DNA of 64,000 nucleotides. Origin: Candidatus Iainarchaeum sp. (lineage in GTDB: Archaea; Iainarchaeota; Iainarchaeia; Iainarchaeales; SKW153). A program made the position numbers and the translations under genes. The notes under the pieces were generated by a model, which saw only the letters and a program-made list of their open reading frames with translations, ran no database searches and was not told where the DNA came from. Below, in pieces: positions 42,870 through 51,080 of the stretch. How positions within the stretch are numbered: position 1 is the stretch's first letter; the number at the start of each line of letters is the position of its first letter. The stretch covers positions 250,144 through 314,143 of the forward strand of contig JAOAJD010000001.1 in assembly GCA_026414365.1 (NCBI GenBank), in the 5' to 3' direction.

Positions 42870-43911
42870 AACCAACACCCTCAACAGTTAAAGAAAACAG
42901 ATCATTATCATCTTGTTTGAATTCGCTTAAACTAAAATTAACATCAAAAAAAAGCTCCGCTGTTTTTATAGAGTTTATTAAATGATCTGTAACTTTCTTA
43001 AAAACTATTTTGCTATTTCCTTTTGCCAAAACAACATAAGGTATTAGTTGATCTGGCATATTTTTGTCAAATGGAGAAAGGGATTTAAATTCTTCTAAAA
43101 ATTTATTTGCTGCCTCGTTGCCAATAGCCACAGCATCTTTACCATCTTTATTTAATGCATTAACACCAATTATTGAATTTTTGAAAGTTGCGATTATATC
43201 TAAACCGCTACCTTTAGTTTCTGACATTTCAGCACAATCAACAAACTCTTCTAAAAGAAAATCTTGATTGATGTTTTCACAGATTAATTTTTTTGCAGAA
43301 CTTATTTGATTTAATGCAACTTCTTTATAAAAAGAAGCACAATGCGAATAAAAAGAAATTTTCTCTAAAGCACCTCTCTGCTCTATCTTGATTGGTTTCA
43401 TGCTTCTTATCGATTTTGACTTAAAGATTATTTTGCCTTTTCCAACTGGAAAATAACCCCTTCTTATTAACTCAAAGCTATAAGAAGCACCAAATTTCCT
43501 AATAATAGGTAAAAAAACCTTATCTAAATAAATGAATGATGGGCTAAAAGGCACATCTGTCCCACCTTCTATACTGATCTTAACATCCTTTAAAAGAGAT
43601 GGAAGCATAATCGATTGGAGCAACAAAGATATGCTGCCAGCAGAACCTATATTTATTGCATAAACACCACCATTAAAACTTTTTGGTAGAAAAGAAATTC
43701 TCTTAGAACCTAAAAAAGCACCTTTTATTTTTGCATTACACATCTTTTTTAAAAGTTTTAAGCATGCTAAATGCTGTTTTTTTAAGCCTGGGTTGTTCCT
43801 TGATGATCTTATATTTTTTACAATAATTGGCTTATTTAATATTATAGAGTAAGCTAAAGAAGTTCTTAGAACTTGGCCGCCCGACGATGCATCTACCTCT
43901 AAAAAATTCAT
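42856..43911 (-). CDS. rtcA: RNA 3'-terminal phosphate cyclase RtcA
   Basis: Converts 3'-phosphate RNA ends to 2',3'-cyclic phosphates. 351 aa with the RtcA start LEVDASSGGQVLRTSLAYSI, GGTDVPFSPSFIYL, the QRGALEKISFYSH region and the adenylation His in DHLINSI. ATG at 43911 and leaderless. Not paired with RtcB here. It is divergent from the epimerase gene, with a 13-bp inverted repeat in between. Confidence 0.92.
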   Translation of the reverse strand: MNFLEVDASSGGQVLRTSLAYSIILNKPIIVKNIRSSRNNPGLKKQHLACLKLLKKMCNAKIKGAFLGSKRISFLPKSFNGGVYAINIGSAGSISLLLQSIMLPSLLKDVKISIEGGTDVPFSPSFIYLDKVFLPIIRKFGASYSFELIRRGYFPVGKGKIIFKSKSIRSMKPIKIEQRGALEKISFYSHCASFYKEVALNQISSAKKLICENINQDFLLEEFVDCAEMSETKGSGLDIIATFKNSIIGVNALNKDGKDAVAIGNEAANKFLEEFKSLSPFDKNMPDQLIPYVVLAKGNSKIVFKKVTDHLINSIKTAELFFDVNFSLSEFKQDDNDLFSLTVEGVGFEFN

Positions 43912-43944
43912 ATTAATAATTATTAATATGTTAATTATTAATAT
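43910..43944. promoter_or_regulatory. Divergent promoter region with perfect 13-bp inverted repeat
   Basis: ATATTAATAATTA at 43910-43922 and its exact complement at 43932-43944, separated by 9 nt, lie between the rtcA start (43911) and the epimerase start. TATA-like in both directions; may also be an operator. Confidence 0.45.
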
Positions 43945-43955
43945 AAAGAGTGAAT

Positions 43956-44840
43956 ATGAAAGAAAGAGTTTTAGTTACAGGTAGTAATGGTTTTCTAGGC
44001 AAAGAAGTTTGTAAAATACTAAAAGAAAAGGATTACGAAGTTATAGAGTATGACAGAAATTTAGGATGTGATGTATTAGACAGAAACTCTCTAGAGAAAG
44101 TAGTTAGCAAAGCAAATTATGTAATTCATTTGGCTGCTAAAATAGATGAAAAGGACAAAGATATTTTTAAAGTAAATATTGATGGAACAAGGAATATTTT
44201 AGAAGCTTCAGCAAAGAATAAAATAAAAAAATTAATATTTGCTAGTAGTGTCGGTGTTTTAGGCAATTTTGAAGGCTGTGCTGATGAGAACTATCCATAC
44301 AATCCTATAACAACATATGAAAAAAGCAAAACAGAAGCTGAAAAATTGGTGATATCTTACCAAGAAGCAGTGCCTGTTGTTATAGCAAGATTGGCTTTAA
44401 TATTTGGGCCAAATAAATTCTGGAAATTTGTAATAGATTCAGTAAAAGAAAGATTTCCTATTATTGGAGATGGAAAAAACAAATTTCAAACAATATACGT
44501 TAAAAATGCTGCAGATGCAATTGTCTTTTTGTTAGAGAGGGGTGAGATTGGTGAAATATATAATGTTGCTGATGAAGAAATACCAACACTAGAAGAGTTT
44601 TATGTAAAAATATCTGAAGAGTTTAATATAAAAGATAAACCAAGACACATAAATTATTATTTGGCAATGTTTTTATTACCTATAAAAACAAAAGGTTTTA
44701 TACAGCCAGAATTAGTAAAAAGATTATCAAAAAATAGATGTTATAATATAGAAAAAATTAAAAGTTTAGGGTACAAACAAAAATATTCTCTAGAAAGGGC
44801 AATAAAAGATACTATAAAAGAACTTGAAAATGAGGAGTAA
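43956..44840 (+). CDS. Extended SDR NAD-dependent epimerase/dehydratase
   Basis: 294 aa with the nucleotide-binding VLVTGSNGFLG, the VIHLAAKI element and catalytic YEKSK (TTYEKSKTEAEKL). Probably acts on a nucleotide sugar or a lipid/isoprenoid derivative; substrate not deducible. ATG at 43956 is preferred to the GTG at 43950. Confidence 0.88.
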   Translation: MKERVLVTGSNGFLGKEVCKILKEKDYEVIEYDRNLGCDVLDRNSLEKVVSKANYVIHLAAKIDEKDKDIFKVNIDGTRNILEASAKNKIKKLIFASSVGVLGNFEGCADENYPYNPITTYEKSKTEAEKLVISYQEAVPVVIARLALIFGPNKFWKFVIDSVKERFPIIGDGKNKFQTIYVKNAADAIVFLLERGEIGEIYNVADEEIPTLEEFYVKISEEFNIKDKPRHINYYLAMFLLPIKTKGFIQPELVKRLSKNRCYNIEKIKSLGYKQKYSLERAIKDTIKELENEE

Positions 44841-44843
44841 ATA

Positions 44844-45614
44844 TTATCTTTCTTTAGCTCCTTTCTCTGCTGATCTTACTATTTTTGAAATTTTTTCATC
44901 AATTTTCTTAAAATCCTTAGAACTCTCCTCTACTACTGTACCAATATGTAAAATATCTGCCCCTGCCTTTGCACACTCATAAGCAAATTTATCATTTCTT
45001 ACCCCGCCTGCTACAATTAAAGGAATATCTATTACTTGCTTTGTTTGTTTTATCATTTCTACGGGAGCAGGGCTCTCCGCACCACCACCACTCTCTAATA
45101 TTGCTAACTTTGCACCCATGTACTGACCTGCCAAACAACTTATTGCACCTAGATACGGTAAATCTCTAGGTACTTTTTGGGCCCTACCAATAAAACCAAC
45201 AGCCCTACCTGGCTCAATTATAGTATAGCAAGTAGGGATGACTTCCAATCCAATTTTCTTTATAGGCATTGCCGATGCTATTTGAGCACCAGTAATATAA
45301 TATGGATCAAGAGAATTCATCATATACATGAAATATATTGCATCTGCATACTTACTTAAAGTTGCAATATTGCCAGGAAACAAAATTACAGGTAAAGAAG
45401 AATTGTTTTTTATTTCTAAAATTGTTTTGTCTAATAATTCTCCTTGCGCCCCTACAGAACCACCAACTGCTACTGCTTTTACACCATTATCTTCGGCAAT
45501 CTTCGCTATTTTTCCTGCTTCTTCTGGACTTTGATTAGGAGGATCTATAACCAAAAAAATACAACAACCAACCTCTTTTATGCTTGATAATATTTTATTA
45601 TAAACTCCTTTCAA
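44844..45614 (-). CDS. Geranylgeranylglyceryl phosphate synthase
   Basis: Makes the first ether bond of archaeal membrane lipids from GGPP and glycerol-1-phosphate. 256 aa TIM barrel with IDPPNQSPEEAGKIAKIAE, a VGGSVG motif, FPGNIATLSKYADAIYFMYMMNS, and the phosphate-binding VAGGVRNDKFAYE and GADILHIGTVVE. TTG at 45614 has GTGAT 5 nt upstream; GTG at 45623 is the alternative. Partner idsA is at 30.8 kb. Confidence 0.92.
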   Translation of the reverse strand: MKGVYNKILSSIKEVGCCIFLVIDPPNQSPEEAGKIAKIAEDNGVKAVAVGGSVGAQGELLDKTILEIKNNSSLPVILFPGNIATLSKYADAIYFMYMMNSLDPYYITGAQIASAMPIKKIGLEVIPTCYTIIEPGRAVGFIGRAQKVPRDLPYLGAISCLAGQYMGAKLAILESGGGAESPAPVEMIKQTKQVIDIPLIVAGGVRNDKFAYECAKAGADILHIGTVVEESSKDFKKIDEKISKIVRSAEKGAKER

Positions 45615-45658
45615 AAAAATCACTTATTAAAACTAATTATTGGTATATTTTTAAAAAT

Positions 45659-46336
45659 TTAAACATCATAAAAATCTATGTTTTTCTCAAAAGAGTTTAA
45701 CAAGTAGTTAAGATTACTGTTATTAGCGTCATCTCCTTTTAGCATAATCCCATGGCCTGGTAACAAAAAAGATATTTTAAAATTAGAAAGCTTAACTAAT
45801 GAAGAGTGTAACTCTTTTTTACTTGAAGATGGCAAATCAAATCTTCCTATTGCTCCATTGAAAATTGTGTCCCCAGAAAATAACATTTTCTTATTTTTTT
45901 CATAAAAACAAATACTACCTTTGGTGTGACCAGGTGTGGAAATTACTTGTAATTCAAAGGGCTCTATCTTTATAATTTGTTCATCAGCAAGAAAATTCTT
46001 TATCTTTGGAAAAGAGTAATCTGAAAAGAATGAAGAACAACAGAAAGAAACATCTTTCCTATTTACTTTCTCTGCATCATAGCTACTCATATAGAATGTT
46101 GCATTATTGAAAAGATAATGCAAAGCGATGTGATCTATATGCCCATGAGTAAATAGAACCATAGAGATCTCATTTGTCTTTAGACCAACATCTTTAATAC
46201 AATTAATTAAATAATCCTCATTTATACTTAAACTACTGTCTATTAATATATTCTTTTTTCCTATAAGCAGATAACAATTAGCACCCTCATTCGGAGAGTA
46301 TATTACAAAAACATTATGCAATATCTCCTCAAACAT
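45659..46336 (-). CDS. MBL-fold metallo-hydrolase (glyoxalase II-like)
   Basis: 225 aa with THGHIDHIA (HxHxDH), TPGHTKGSICFY, SGDTIFNGAIGRFDLP and LPGHG metal ligands. Consistent with a thioester or small-molecule hydrolase of the glyoxalase II branch; substrate unknown. It is separate from GGGP synthase by 44 nt and divergent from the RPA-like gene. Confidence 0.9.
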   Translation of the reverse strand: MFEEILHNVFVIYSPNEGANCYLLIGKKNILIDSSLSINEDYLINCIKDVGLKTNEISMVLFTHGHIDHIALHYLFNNATFYMSSYDAEKVNRKDVSFCCSSFFSDYSFPKIKNFLADEQIIKIEPFELQVISTPGHTKGSICFYEKNKKMLFSGDTIFNGAIGRFDLPSSSKKELHSSLVKLSNFKISFLLPGHGIMLKGDDANNSNLNYLLNSFEKNIDFYDV

Positions 46337-46389
46337 TGATTAAATAAGATCAAAAAAAGTATTTAATGCTTGCTATGCCTCTATAAAGT

Positions 46390-47208
46390 ATGATGGAAAA
46401 AGAAAAAATTATAGAAAAAATAGCTAAAGATAAAAATATTAACAAAAAAGATATAGAAAAACAGATAGAAGATGAGATAAAAAAATATTTTGGACTTTTG
46501 AATGAAGATGGGGCATTAGTACTGATAGCAAAAAGGTATGGTATAGACATTAAAGAATTTGATTACCGCAAAATTTCTGAATTAAGAGAAGGGATGCAAA
46601 AAATAAATATAAAAGCTAAAATAAAAAAGATATTTCCAATAAAAAAGATAAATAAAAATGGGAAAGAATATTTGTTAACAAATATTATATTAACTGATGG
46701 AAAAAAAGAAATAAAACTCAAACTCTGGAATGATTTAGCCAAAAAAATTGAAGAAGAAAAAATAGAGAGAAATTGGTTAATAACAGCAACAAATTTAAGC
46801 GTTTTAAATAACAATGGGGAGATCGAGCTTATTAATAATATTGATTCTAATATTGAGTTTCAAAAAATTGATTCTGATGTTAGAAAGATAAGTGAAATAA
46901 AAGAGAATGAAGAAGATATAGATATATACTGTAAAGTAAACAAAATACTCGAAGAAAAAAAATTTAAAAAGGATTTTAGAGAAGGAAAATATGTTGTTTT
47001 AGAGTTAACAGATATAAATGGAGATGAAAAAATTAGAGCAATAGCTTGGAATGATGCTACAGAAGAAATAAAGAAAATAAGAGAAGGCAGCCTTATAAAG
47101 ATTGAGTCTGCTTATACAAGAAATAATAACAAAAAAATAGAAGTACATCTGGGTTGGAAGAGCAGGATTATTGAGAATCCTGCTTCTCAACTCCAAACAC
47201 AAAAATAG
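46390..47208 (+). CDS. RPA-like single-stranded DNA-binding protein
   Basis: 272 aa. An N-terminal helical part is followed by two OB-folds: KISELREGMQKINIKAKIKKIFP...EIKLKLWNDLAKKI, and KISEIKENEEDIDIYCKVNKILE...KIRAIAWNDATEEIKKI. The repeated W-N-D closing strand matches archaeal RPA OB-folds. No C-terminal zinc finger is seen. ATG 46393 is an alternative. The 3' end overlaps a convergent gene by 41 nt. Confidence 0.83.
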   Translation: MMEKEKIIEKIAKDKNINKKDIEKQIEDEIKKYFGLLNEDGALVLIAKRYGIDIKEFDYRKISELREGMQKINIKAKIKKIFPIKKINKNGKEYLLTNIILTDGKKEIKLKLWNDLAKKIEEEKIERNWLITATNLSVLNNNGEIELINNIDSNIEFQKIDSDVRKISEIKENEEDIDIYCKVNKILEEKKFKKDFREGKYVVLELTDINGDEKIRAIAWNDATEEIKKIREGSLIKIESAYTRNNNKKIEVHLGWKSRIIENPASQLQTQK

Positions 47209-48562
47209 TCCACCATGGTTTTTTTGTATTTTTTATTTCACCCGTTTCAATGTCTAAAGTACCTTCAACATCGTAATCAGTACTAAAAATGCCAAATATC
47301 TTACCTCGCTGCATGCCTTTTATTTTATAGACTGGTTCGTCACTATTAGTATCCAGTTTTATTATGTCTACTTTATAGAAATTTGCTCTTAGTTTTGCTA
47401 TTTCTGAAGCATCTTGTGGCAAAACTGCTAATCTTTTTTTCTGTTTGGGCATTATTATATATAAACTGTTTTCATCTAGTTCTATTTCTTTATCTATGAT
47501 TATATCGCCTCTTGGCGTTTTTATAATTATCTGTCCATCCTCGTCCTTTGTTATATTTAAGTCAAAAAACATATCTTTGTATTTTAGTTTTGCTAATATC
47601 TGTTGCATATGTGTTTGTCTCAGCTTATGCAAAAAAGGTCTGGCTCCATCTTCAAGCTCTACTAAATAATCTCCCCTGCCAGCTTTCATTTTGATTCTTT
47701 TTATGTTTCTGATATTTAAATCCGATATTTCGTTGAGTGTATTTGAATCATCCTCCTCTAAAATTTTCTCAGAATTTATACTTACTCTTATAGCACTGCT
47801 TTCAGAACCTATCAAAAAACCTCTTTTTATTGGTAACACTTGTATCTTAGCAGTTTCCTCTTTAACATTCAAAAGCTTTAATGCTAAAGTACCAAAAAAT
47901 TCCCTTCTGTTATTTTCTAAAACTAGAGTATCAAATACTCCTTCATCTTTGAGAACGGATAATATTGCAACTGCTTTACCTTCAAAACAATTCTCATCAT
48001 TGCAATCACTATATACGTCTTCTAATTTTAAAGAGAATCCATTAAAATCTTTGGATTCACCTAATGAGAGGCTAAATACCGTCTCTGAATTAATATCTTT
48101 TGTTAGATTCTTTGCTTCCTTGAAAAAATCTGTTCTTTCTTTAATTTTCTCTTTGATATTTTGTCTGTTAGTTTTTATTTCTTCTACTTTTTCCTCAACT
48201 ATTTCTTTTATTCTTTCTTTTATCTTCTCCCTATCAACCACTTGTACATTTGCATCATCACAAGAATTCACTTCGACCCAACCAAAAGGAATATCACATG
48301 GAGTTGAAAATTGCTTACACTGCCCCTTAATATTAACTGCATAAGCAACCCTTTGGACACAAACTTCATTTTCTTCTAATCTATTTTTAATTCTGAAACT
48401 TTGCATATCTTGATTATCGCTTATGTTTGTATTATCTTGCAAAGATTTCTGGGGTGCATTTTGGTCATCATCTAAAAATTTCTGCTCTAACTGAGAAGAG
48501 TATGCTGTTAAGGATAAAAACAATATAACAACAACAAAAATAAAGTTAAGATATTTTTTCAA
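47168..48562 (-). CDS. Secreted protein of unknown function, downstream of TGTTCCAC repeats
   Basis: 464 aa from TTG 48562 (MKKYLNFIFVVVILFLSLTAYS), a clear signal peptide; GGAGGTGGT gives a strong Shine-Dalgarno just before it. A short Cys-containing domain (residues about 55-90: CVQRV..., CKQFSTPCDIPFGW, NSCDD) leads to a coiled charged region (KEKIKERIKEIVEEKVEEIKT in parts), then beta-rich domains and a final segment with KNTKKPWWTIFVFGVEK. No membrane helix at the C-terminus. Function unknown; the neighbouring membrane regulator likely controls it. Confidence 0.65.
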   Translation of the reverse strand: MKKYLNFIFVVVILFLSLTAYSSQLEQKFLDDDQNAPQKSLQDNTNISDNQDMQSFRIKNRLEENEVCVQRVAYAVNIKGQCKQFSTPCDIPFGWVEVNSCDDANVQVVDREKIKERIKEIVEEKVEEIKTNRQNIKEKIKERTDFFKEAKNLTKDINSETVFSLSLGESKDFNGFSLKLEDVYSDCNDENCFEGKAVAILSVLKDEGVFDTLVLENNRREFFGTLALKLLNVKEETAKIQVLPIKRGFLIGSESSAIRVSINSEKILEEDDSNTLNEISDLNIRNIKRIKMKAGRGDYLVELEDGARPFLHKLRQTHMQQILAKLKYKDMFFDLNITKDEDGQIIIKTPRGDIIIDKEIELDENSLYIIMPKQKKRLAVLPQDASEIAKLRANFYKVDIIKLDTNSDEPVYKIKGMQRGKIFGIFSTDYDVEGTLDIETGEIKNTKKPWWTIFVFGVEKQDSQ

Positions 48563-48596
48563 TGAAACCACCTCCGCAAAACTATAAACAAGTTCT

Positions 48597-48640
48597 TGGT
48601 GGAACAAAATATATATTTTTTGTGGAACAAAGTGGAACAT
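48597..48640 (-). promoter_or_regulatory. Three TGTTCCAC direct repeats around a TATA box
   Basis: On the minus strand, TGTTCCAC occurs near 48632-48639, 48623-48630 and 48599-48606. AAAAAATATATATTTT lies between the second and third copies. The arrangement, immediately upstream of a secreted protein and just after a winged-helix regulator gene, is operator-like. Confidence 0.6.
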
Positions 48641-49512
48641 TATTTCAATAACTCAATTTTTTTAGTATTCCCTAGAGAATAAGATTTAACAATACCCTTA
48701 TTTTCTAACTTTTTTAAAGTTCTAGAAAGAGTACTCTTAGGTAAACCAACTTCGATTTGTATTTTTCTTTGAGTTAGGGGACCTCTTTCAAAAAGCATTT
48801 TTACTATCAAGAACTCTCTGTCTGAAAGATATTTCTTATAATTATCTAACTCTTTTTGTTTACTCTCTAAAGAGTTATTTTTAGAAGATTCTTTACTTTC
48901 ACGAGAAATAAATGGTTTAAAATAAATTACGAAAACAATGAAAAATAAGAATAGCAATAAGAATATTAACAAAATAACTATGTTGGAAAAATTAATTTTA
49001 TCTGTTTTATTTAATTTCTCAAAAGAATAAGAAAATTTTATACTGTTTGTATCTTTAAATAATAGAGATATTCTGTTATCCTTACTAAAAATTATAGCTT
49101 CTGCTTTAATGATATAAGAATCTTCTGGTAGGTTAACTTTAACATCACAATTGAAGGGAATATTAAAGTCAAAATACCACTCCTTATATTTTTTTGTTAA
49201 CTCTAAACTATTACAAAAAAAAGAGAGAGAATAGTCTGGTTTTTTTTCTCTTAATTTAATAATAATTTCTTTATTATGAGTAAAATAATTCAAATCTCCC
49301 TTGCTGTCATAAGTTAGAATGTTATTACAGCCAAAGTTTTCTATGTAAAAAAAATCTTGTTTAGTACTATCTAATAATATAAGCAGTTTAATCTCAGAAA
49401 ATCCTTCTTTAGTTATATTTATTTCGCCATCACAATATTCAATATCTTGACTAAAATAGAAGTTAATGAAATATAAAAAAAATAAAAACACAAAAATTTT
49501 TTTGGAAAGCAT
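48640..49512 (-). CDS. Transmembrane one-component regulator (C-terminal winged helix)
   Basis: 290 aa from ATG 49512. It has a signal-anchor (KKIFVFLFFLYFINFYFSQ), a beta-rich outside domain of about 145 residues with several Cys, then a membrane helix (IVILLIFLLLFLFFIVFVIYF). A cytoplasmic linker and winged helix follow (FLIVKMLFERGPLTQRKIQIEVGLPKSTLSRTLKKLE, in parts). It looks like a sensor that carries signal directly to DNA, MarR/TrmB-like in its DNA-binding end. It is followed by a gap with TGTTCCAC repeats and a secreted-protein gene. Longer starts (to 49569) are possible but not hydrophobic-consistent. Confidence 0.7.
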   Translation of the reverse strand: MLSKKIFVFLFFLYFINFYFSQDIEYCDGEINITKEGFSEIKLLILLDSTKQDFFYIENFGCNNILTYDSKGDLNYFTHNKEIIIKLREKKPDYSLSFFCNSLELTKKYKEWYFDFNIPFNCDVKVNLPEDSYIIKAEAIIFSKDNRISLLFKDTNSIKFSYSFEKLNKTDKINFSNIVILLIFLLLFLFFIVFVIYFKPFISRESKESSKNNSLESKQKELDNYKKYLSDREFLIVKMLFERGPLTQRKIQIEVGLPKSTLSRTLKKLENKGIVKSYSLGNTKKIELLK

Positions 49513-49612
49513 AAAAATAATATAAAATAAGACAAAATAAATGTTTCTCAACATTTTTAGCACCGGCAAAAAACTGACTTATAATTTAAAAAACAATAGA
49601 ATACATTTATTT

Positions 49613-49684
49613 TAGAGCAGTAAGCAATTGGCAACGTAAGCCAAACGCTCTGCCAGAAAAGCTTAGCTGCTTAGAGGTGTTATT
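49613..49684 (+). ncRNA. GC-rich structured leader before radA
   Basis: About 70 nt between a TATA box (49579-49590) and the radA ATG is markedly richer in G+C than its surroundings. TAAGCA (49621-49626) can pair with TGCTTA (49668-49673), enclosing TTGGC/GCCAA (49629-49645). It is either a structured 5' UTR or a small RNA. No known family was recognised. Confidence 0.42.
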
Positions 49685-50656
49685 ATGGCGAAAGAAATTA
49701 GAGAAATAGAAGATTTACCTGGAGTAGGACCCCAATCCGCTGATAAATTAATGAAAGCAGGATATAGAACTTTAGAAAGTATTGCTGTTGCAACTCCTGC
49801 TGAACTAATGGAAGTAGCTGAGTTAGGAGAAGCTACTGCAATGAAGATAATAAGGGCAGCAAGAGATGCATTACAAATGGGCTTTGAAAGCGCAGATGTA
49901 TTAGCTGAAAAAAGAAAAAACGTAGGAAGACTTACGACAGGCAGCAAAGCCCTAGATGAGTTAATAGGTGGTGGAATAGAAACAATGAGTATAACAGAAC
50001 TTTATGGCAAATTTGCTTCATCTAAGACACAATGGTGCTTCCAAACTGCAGTTACTGTACAATTACCAAAACAAAATGGTGGCCTTGAAGGAAATTGTCT
50101 GTGGATAGATACTGAAAATTCTTTTAGACCTGAAAGAATAGAAGCAATAGCAAAGAGATTTGGACTAGAGCCAAAACAAGTTTTAAAGAATATATATGTT
50201 GCAAGAGCATATAATTCAGATCATCAAGTTTTACTTGCAGAGAAAAGTGAGGAAATAATTAGGGAAAAAAATATAAAACTTCTTATTGTGGATTCTTTGA
50301 CTTCGCATTTTAGGGCAGAATTCATAGGGAGGGGCACGATTGCAGAAAGACAACAAAGATTAAACAAACACATGCATACTTTACAAAAAATTGCAGAGCT
50401 AAATAATTTAGTAGTACTTGTAACAAATCAAGTTATGCAAAGACCTGATGTTTTGTTTGGTGATCCTACTGCACCAATAGGTGGTGAAATAGTGGGGCAT
50501 GCTTCTAAAACAAGAATATATTTGAGAAAAGGGAAAGACGATCTAAGAATTGCTAAATTGGTTGATTCTCCTTGTTTACCAGATGGCGAAGCAGTGTATA
50601 GAGTTACGGAAAGAGGCATAGAAGATGTTAAAGAAAGTGTTAAAGAGAAGGACTAA
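49685..50656 (+). CDS. radA: DNA repair and recombination protein RadA, with altered Walker A
   Basis: Archaeal Rad51/RecA strand-exchange ATPase. 323 aa: a helix-hairpin-helix N-terminal domain (EIEDLPGVGPQSADKLMKAG), then the ATPase core with Walker B LLIVDSLTSHFRAEF, WIDTENSFRPERI, the L2 region RPDVLFGDPTAPIGGEIVGHAS, and DGEAVYRVTERGIEDV. Walker A at residues 108-115 reads GKFASSKT, with Ser113 where Gly is normally invariant. Two nearby residues also differ from the usual GEFGSGKT. The rest is intact. Preceded by the structured leader. Confidence 0.94.
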   Translation: MAKEIREIEDLPGVGPQSADKLMKAGYRTLESIAVATPAELMEVAELGEATAMKIIRAARDALQMGFESADVLAEKRKNVGRLTTGSKALDELIGGGIETMSITELYGKFASSKTQWCFQTAVTVQLPKQNGGLEGNCLWIDTENSFRPERIEAIAKRFGLEPKQVLKNIYVARAYNSDHQVLLAEKSEEIIREKNIKLLIVDSLTSHFRAEFIGRGTIAERQQRLNKHMHTLQKIAELNNLVVLVTNQVMQRPDVLFGDPTAPIGGEIVGHASKTRIYLRKGKDDLRIAKLVDSPCLPDGEAVYRVTERGIEDVKESVKEKD

Positions 50657-50796
50657 AAATCCTTTTCTTCTTTTTTTAGCTTGTCATATTTCTTAAGCGC
50701 CTCTATTGCTTGCTCCAAAAAAATTCTTTTTTTAATACTTTTTTCTTTTGAATATAAGATTTCCAAATCTCTTATCACAAAATCTATCTCAATCAT
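50653..50796 (-). CDS. Possible 47-aa charged helical protein
   Basis: An open frame opposite and just past radA encodes MIEIDFVIRDLEILYSKEK... ending in KYDKLKKEEKDF; amphipathic helix and high charge. ATG at 50796 has an AT-rich TATA-like region upstream. It overlaps the radA stop by 4 nt, convergent. Nothing identifies its function; could be spurious. Confidence 0.4.
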   Translation of the reverse strand: MIEIDFVIRDLEILYSKEKSIKKRIFLEQAIEALKKYDKLKKEEKDF

Positions 50797-50896
50797 AAAA
50801 TATTAATAAAAAAGAAAAAACTATTAAATTGGTTGTCTTATTAAGTAAATTTTTAAAGGTATATTATTGAATATTTATTTTAAGGCTGAGTTCTGC

Positions 50897-51030
50897 GGGG
50901 TTTCAATTATTTTATTTTAAAAATAAGAATATAATTGGAACGCAAAAGTAGCTCAGCCTGGGAGAGCACACGGCTGAAGCTTCTAAAAAGCAGAAACCGT
51001 GGTGTCGCGGGTTCAAATCCCGCCTTCCCC
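50897..51030 (+). tRNA. tRNA-Phe(GAA) with two introns, one in the acceptor stem
   Basis: D-arm GCTC-AGCCTGGGA-GAGC, anticodon stem CACGG/CCGTG, anticodon GAA (50976-50978), T-arm GCGGG-TTCAAAT-CCCGC, 3' acceptor CTTCCCC. A 16-nt intron at 50980-50995 is at 37/38. Directly 5' of the D-arm only AAG of the acceptor stem is present; the missing GGGG is at 50897-50900, 45 nt earlier. Removing 50901-50945 restores GGGGAAG/CTTCCCC perfectly. The junctions form a bulge-helix-bulge: GCG pairs with CGC outside, and TTTCAATTAT pairs with ATAATTGGAA inside. No functional Phe tRNA would result without this removal. Confidence 0.87.
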
Positions 51031-51080
51031 ATATAAAAACCCTTTATTAAATTTTATTGTAAAGGATATTATTTAGAATT

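Noticed and set aside
47691-48344. 217-codon plus-strand frame
   Set aside because: Antisense of the secreted-protein gene, which has a signal peptide and a strong Shine-Dalgarno; composition looks like reverse-strand noise.
49613-49684. radA leader as a tRNA or known riboswitch
   Set aside because: Some D-arm-like words occur, but no acceptor or T-arm pairing is present, and no known riboswitch core was recognised.
50897-51030. tRNA-Phe as a pseudogene because of its mismatched 5' acceptor
   Set aside because: All other arms are perfect and a 45-nt removal with BHB pairing restores the stem, so an intron explains it better.
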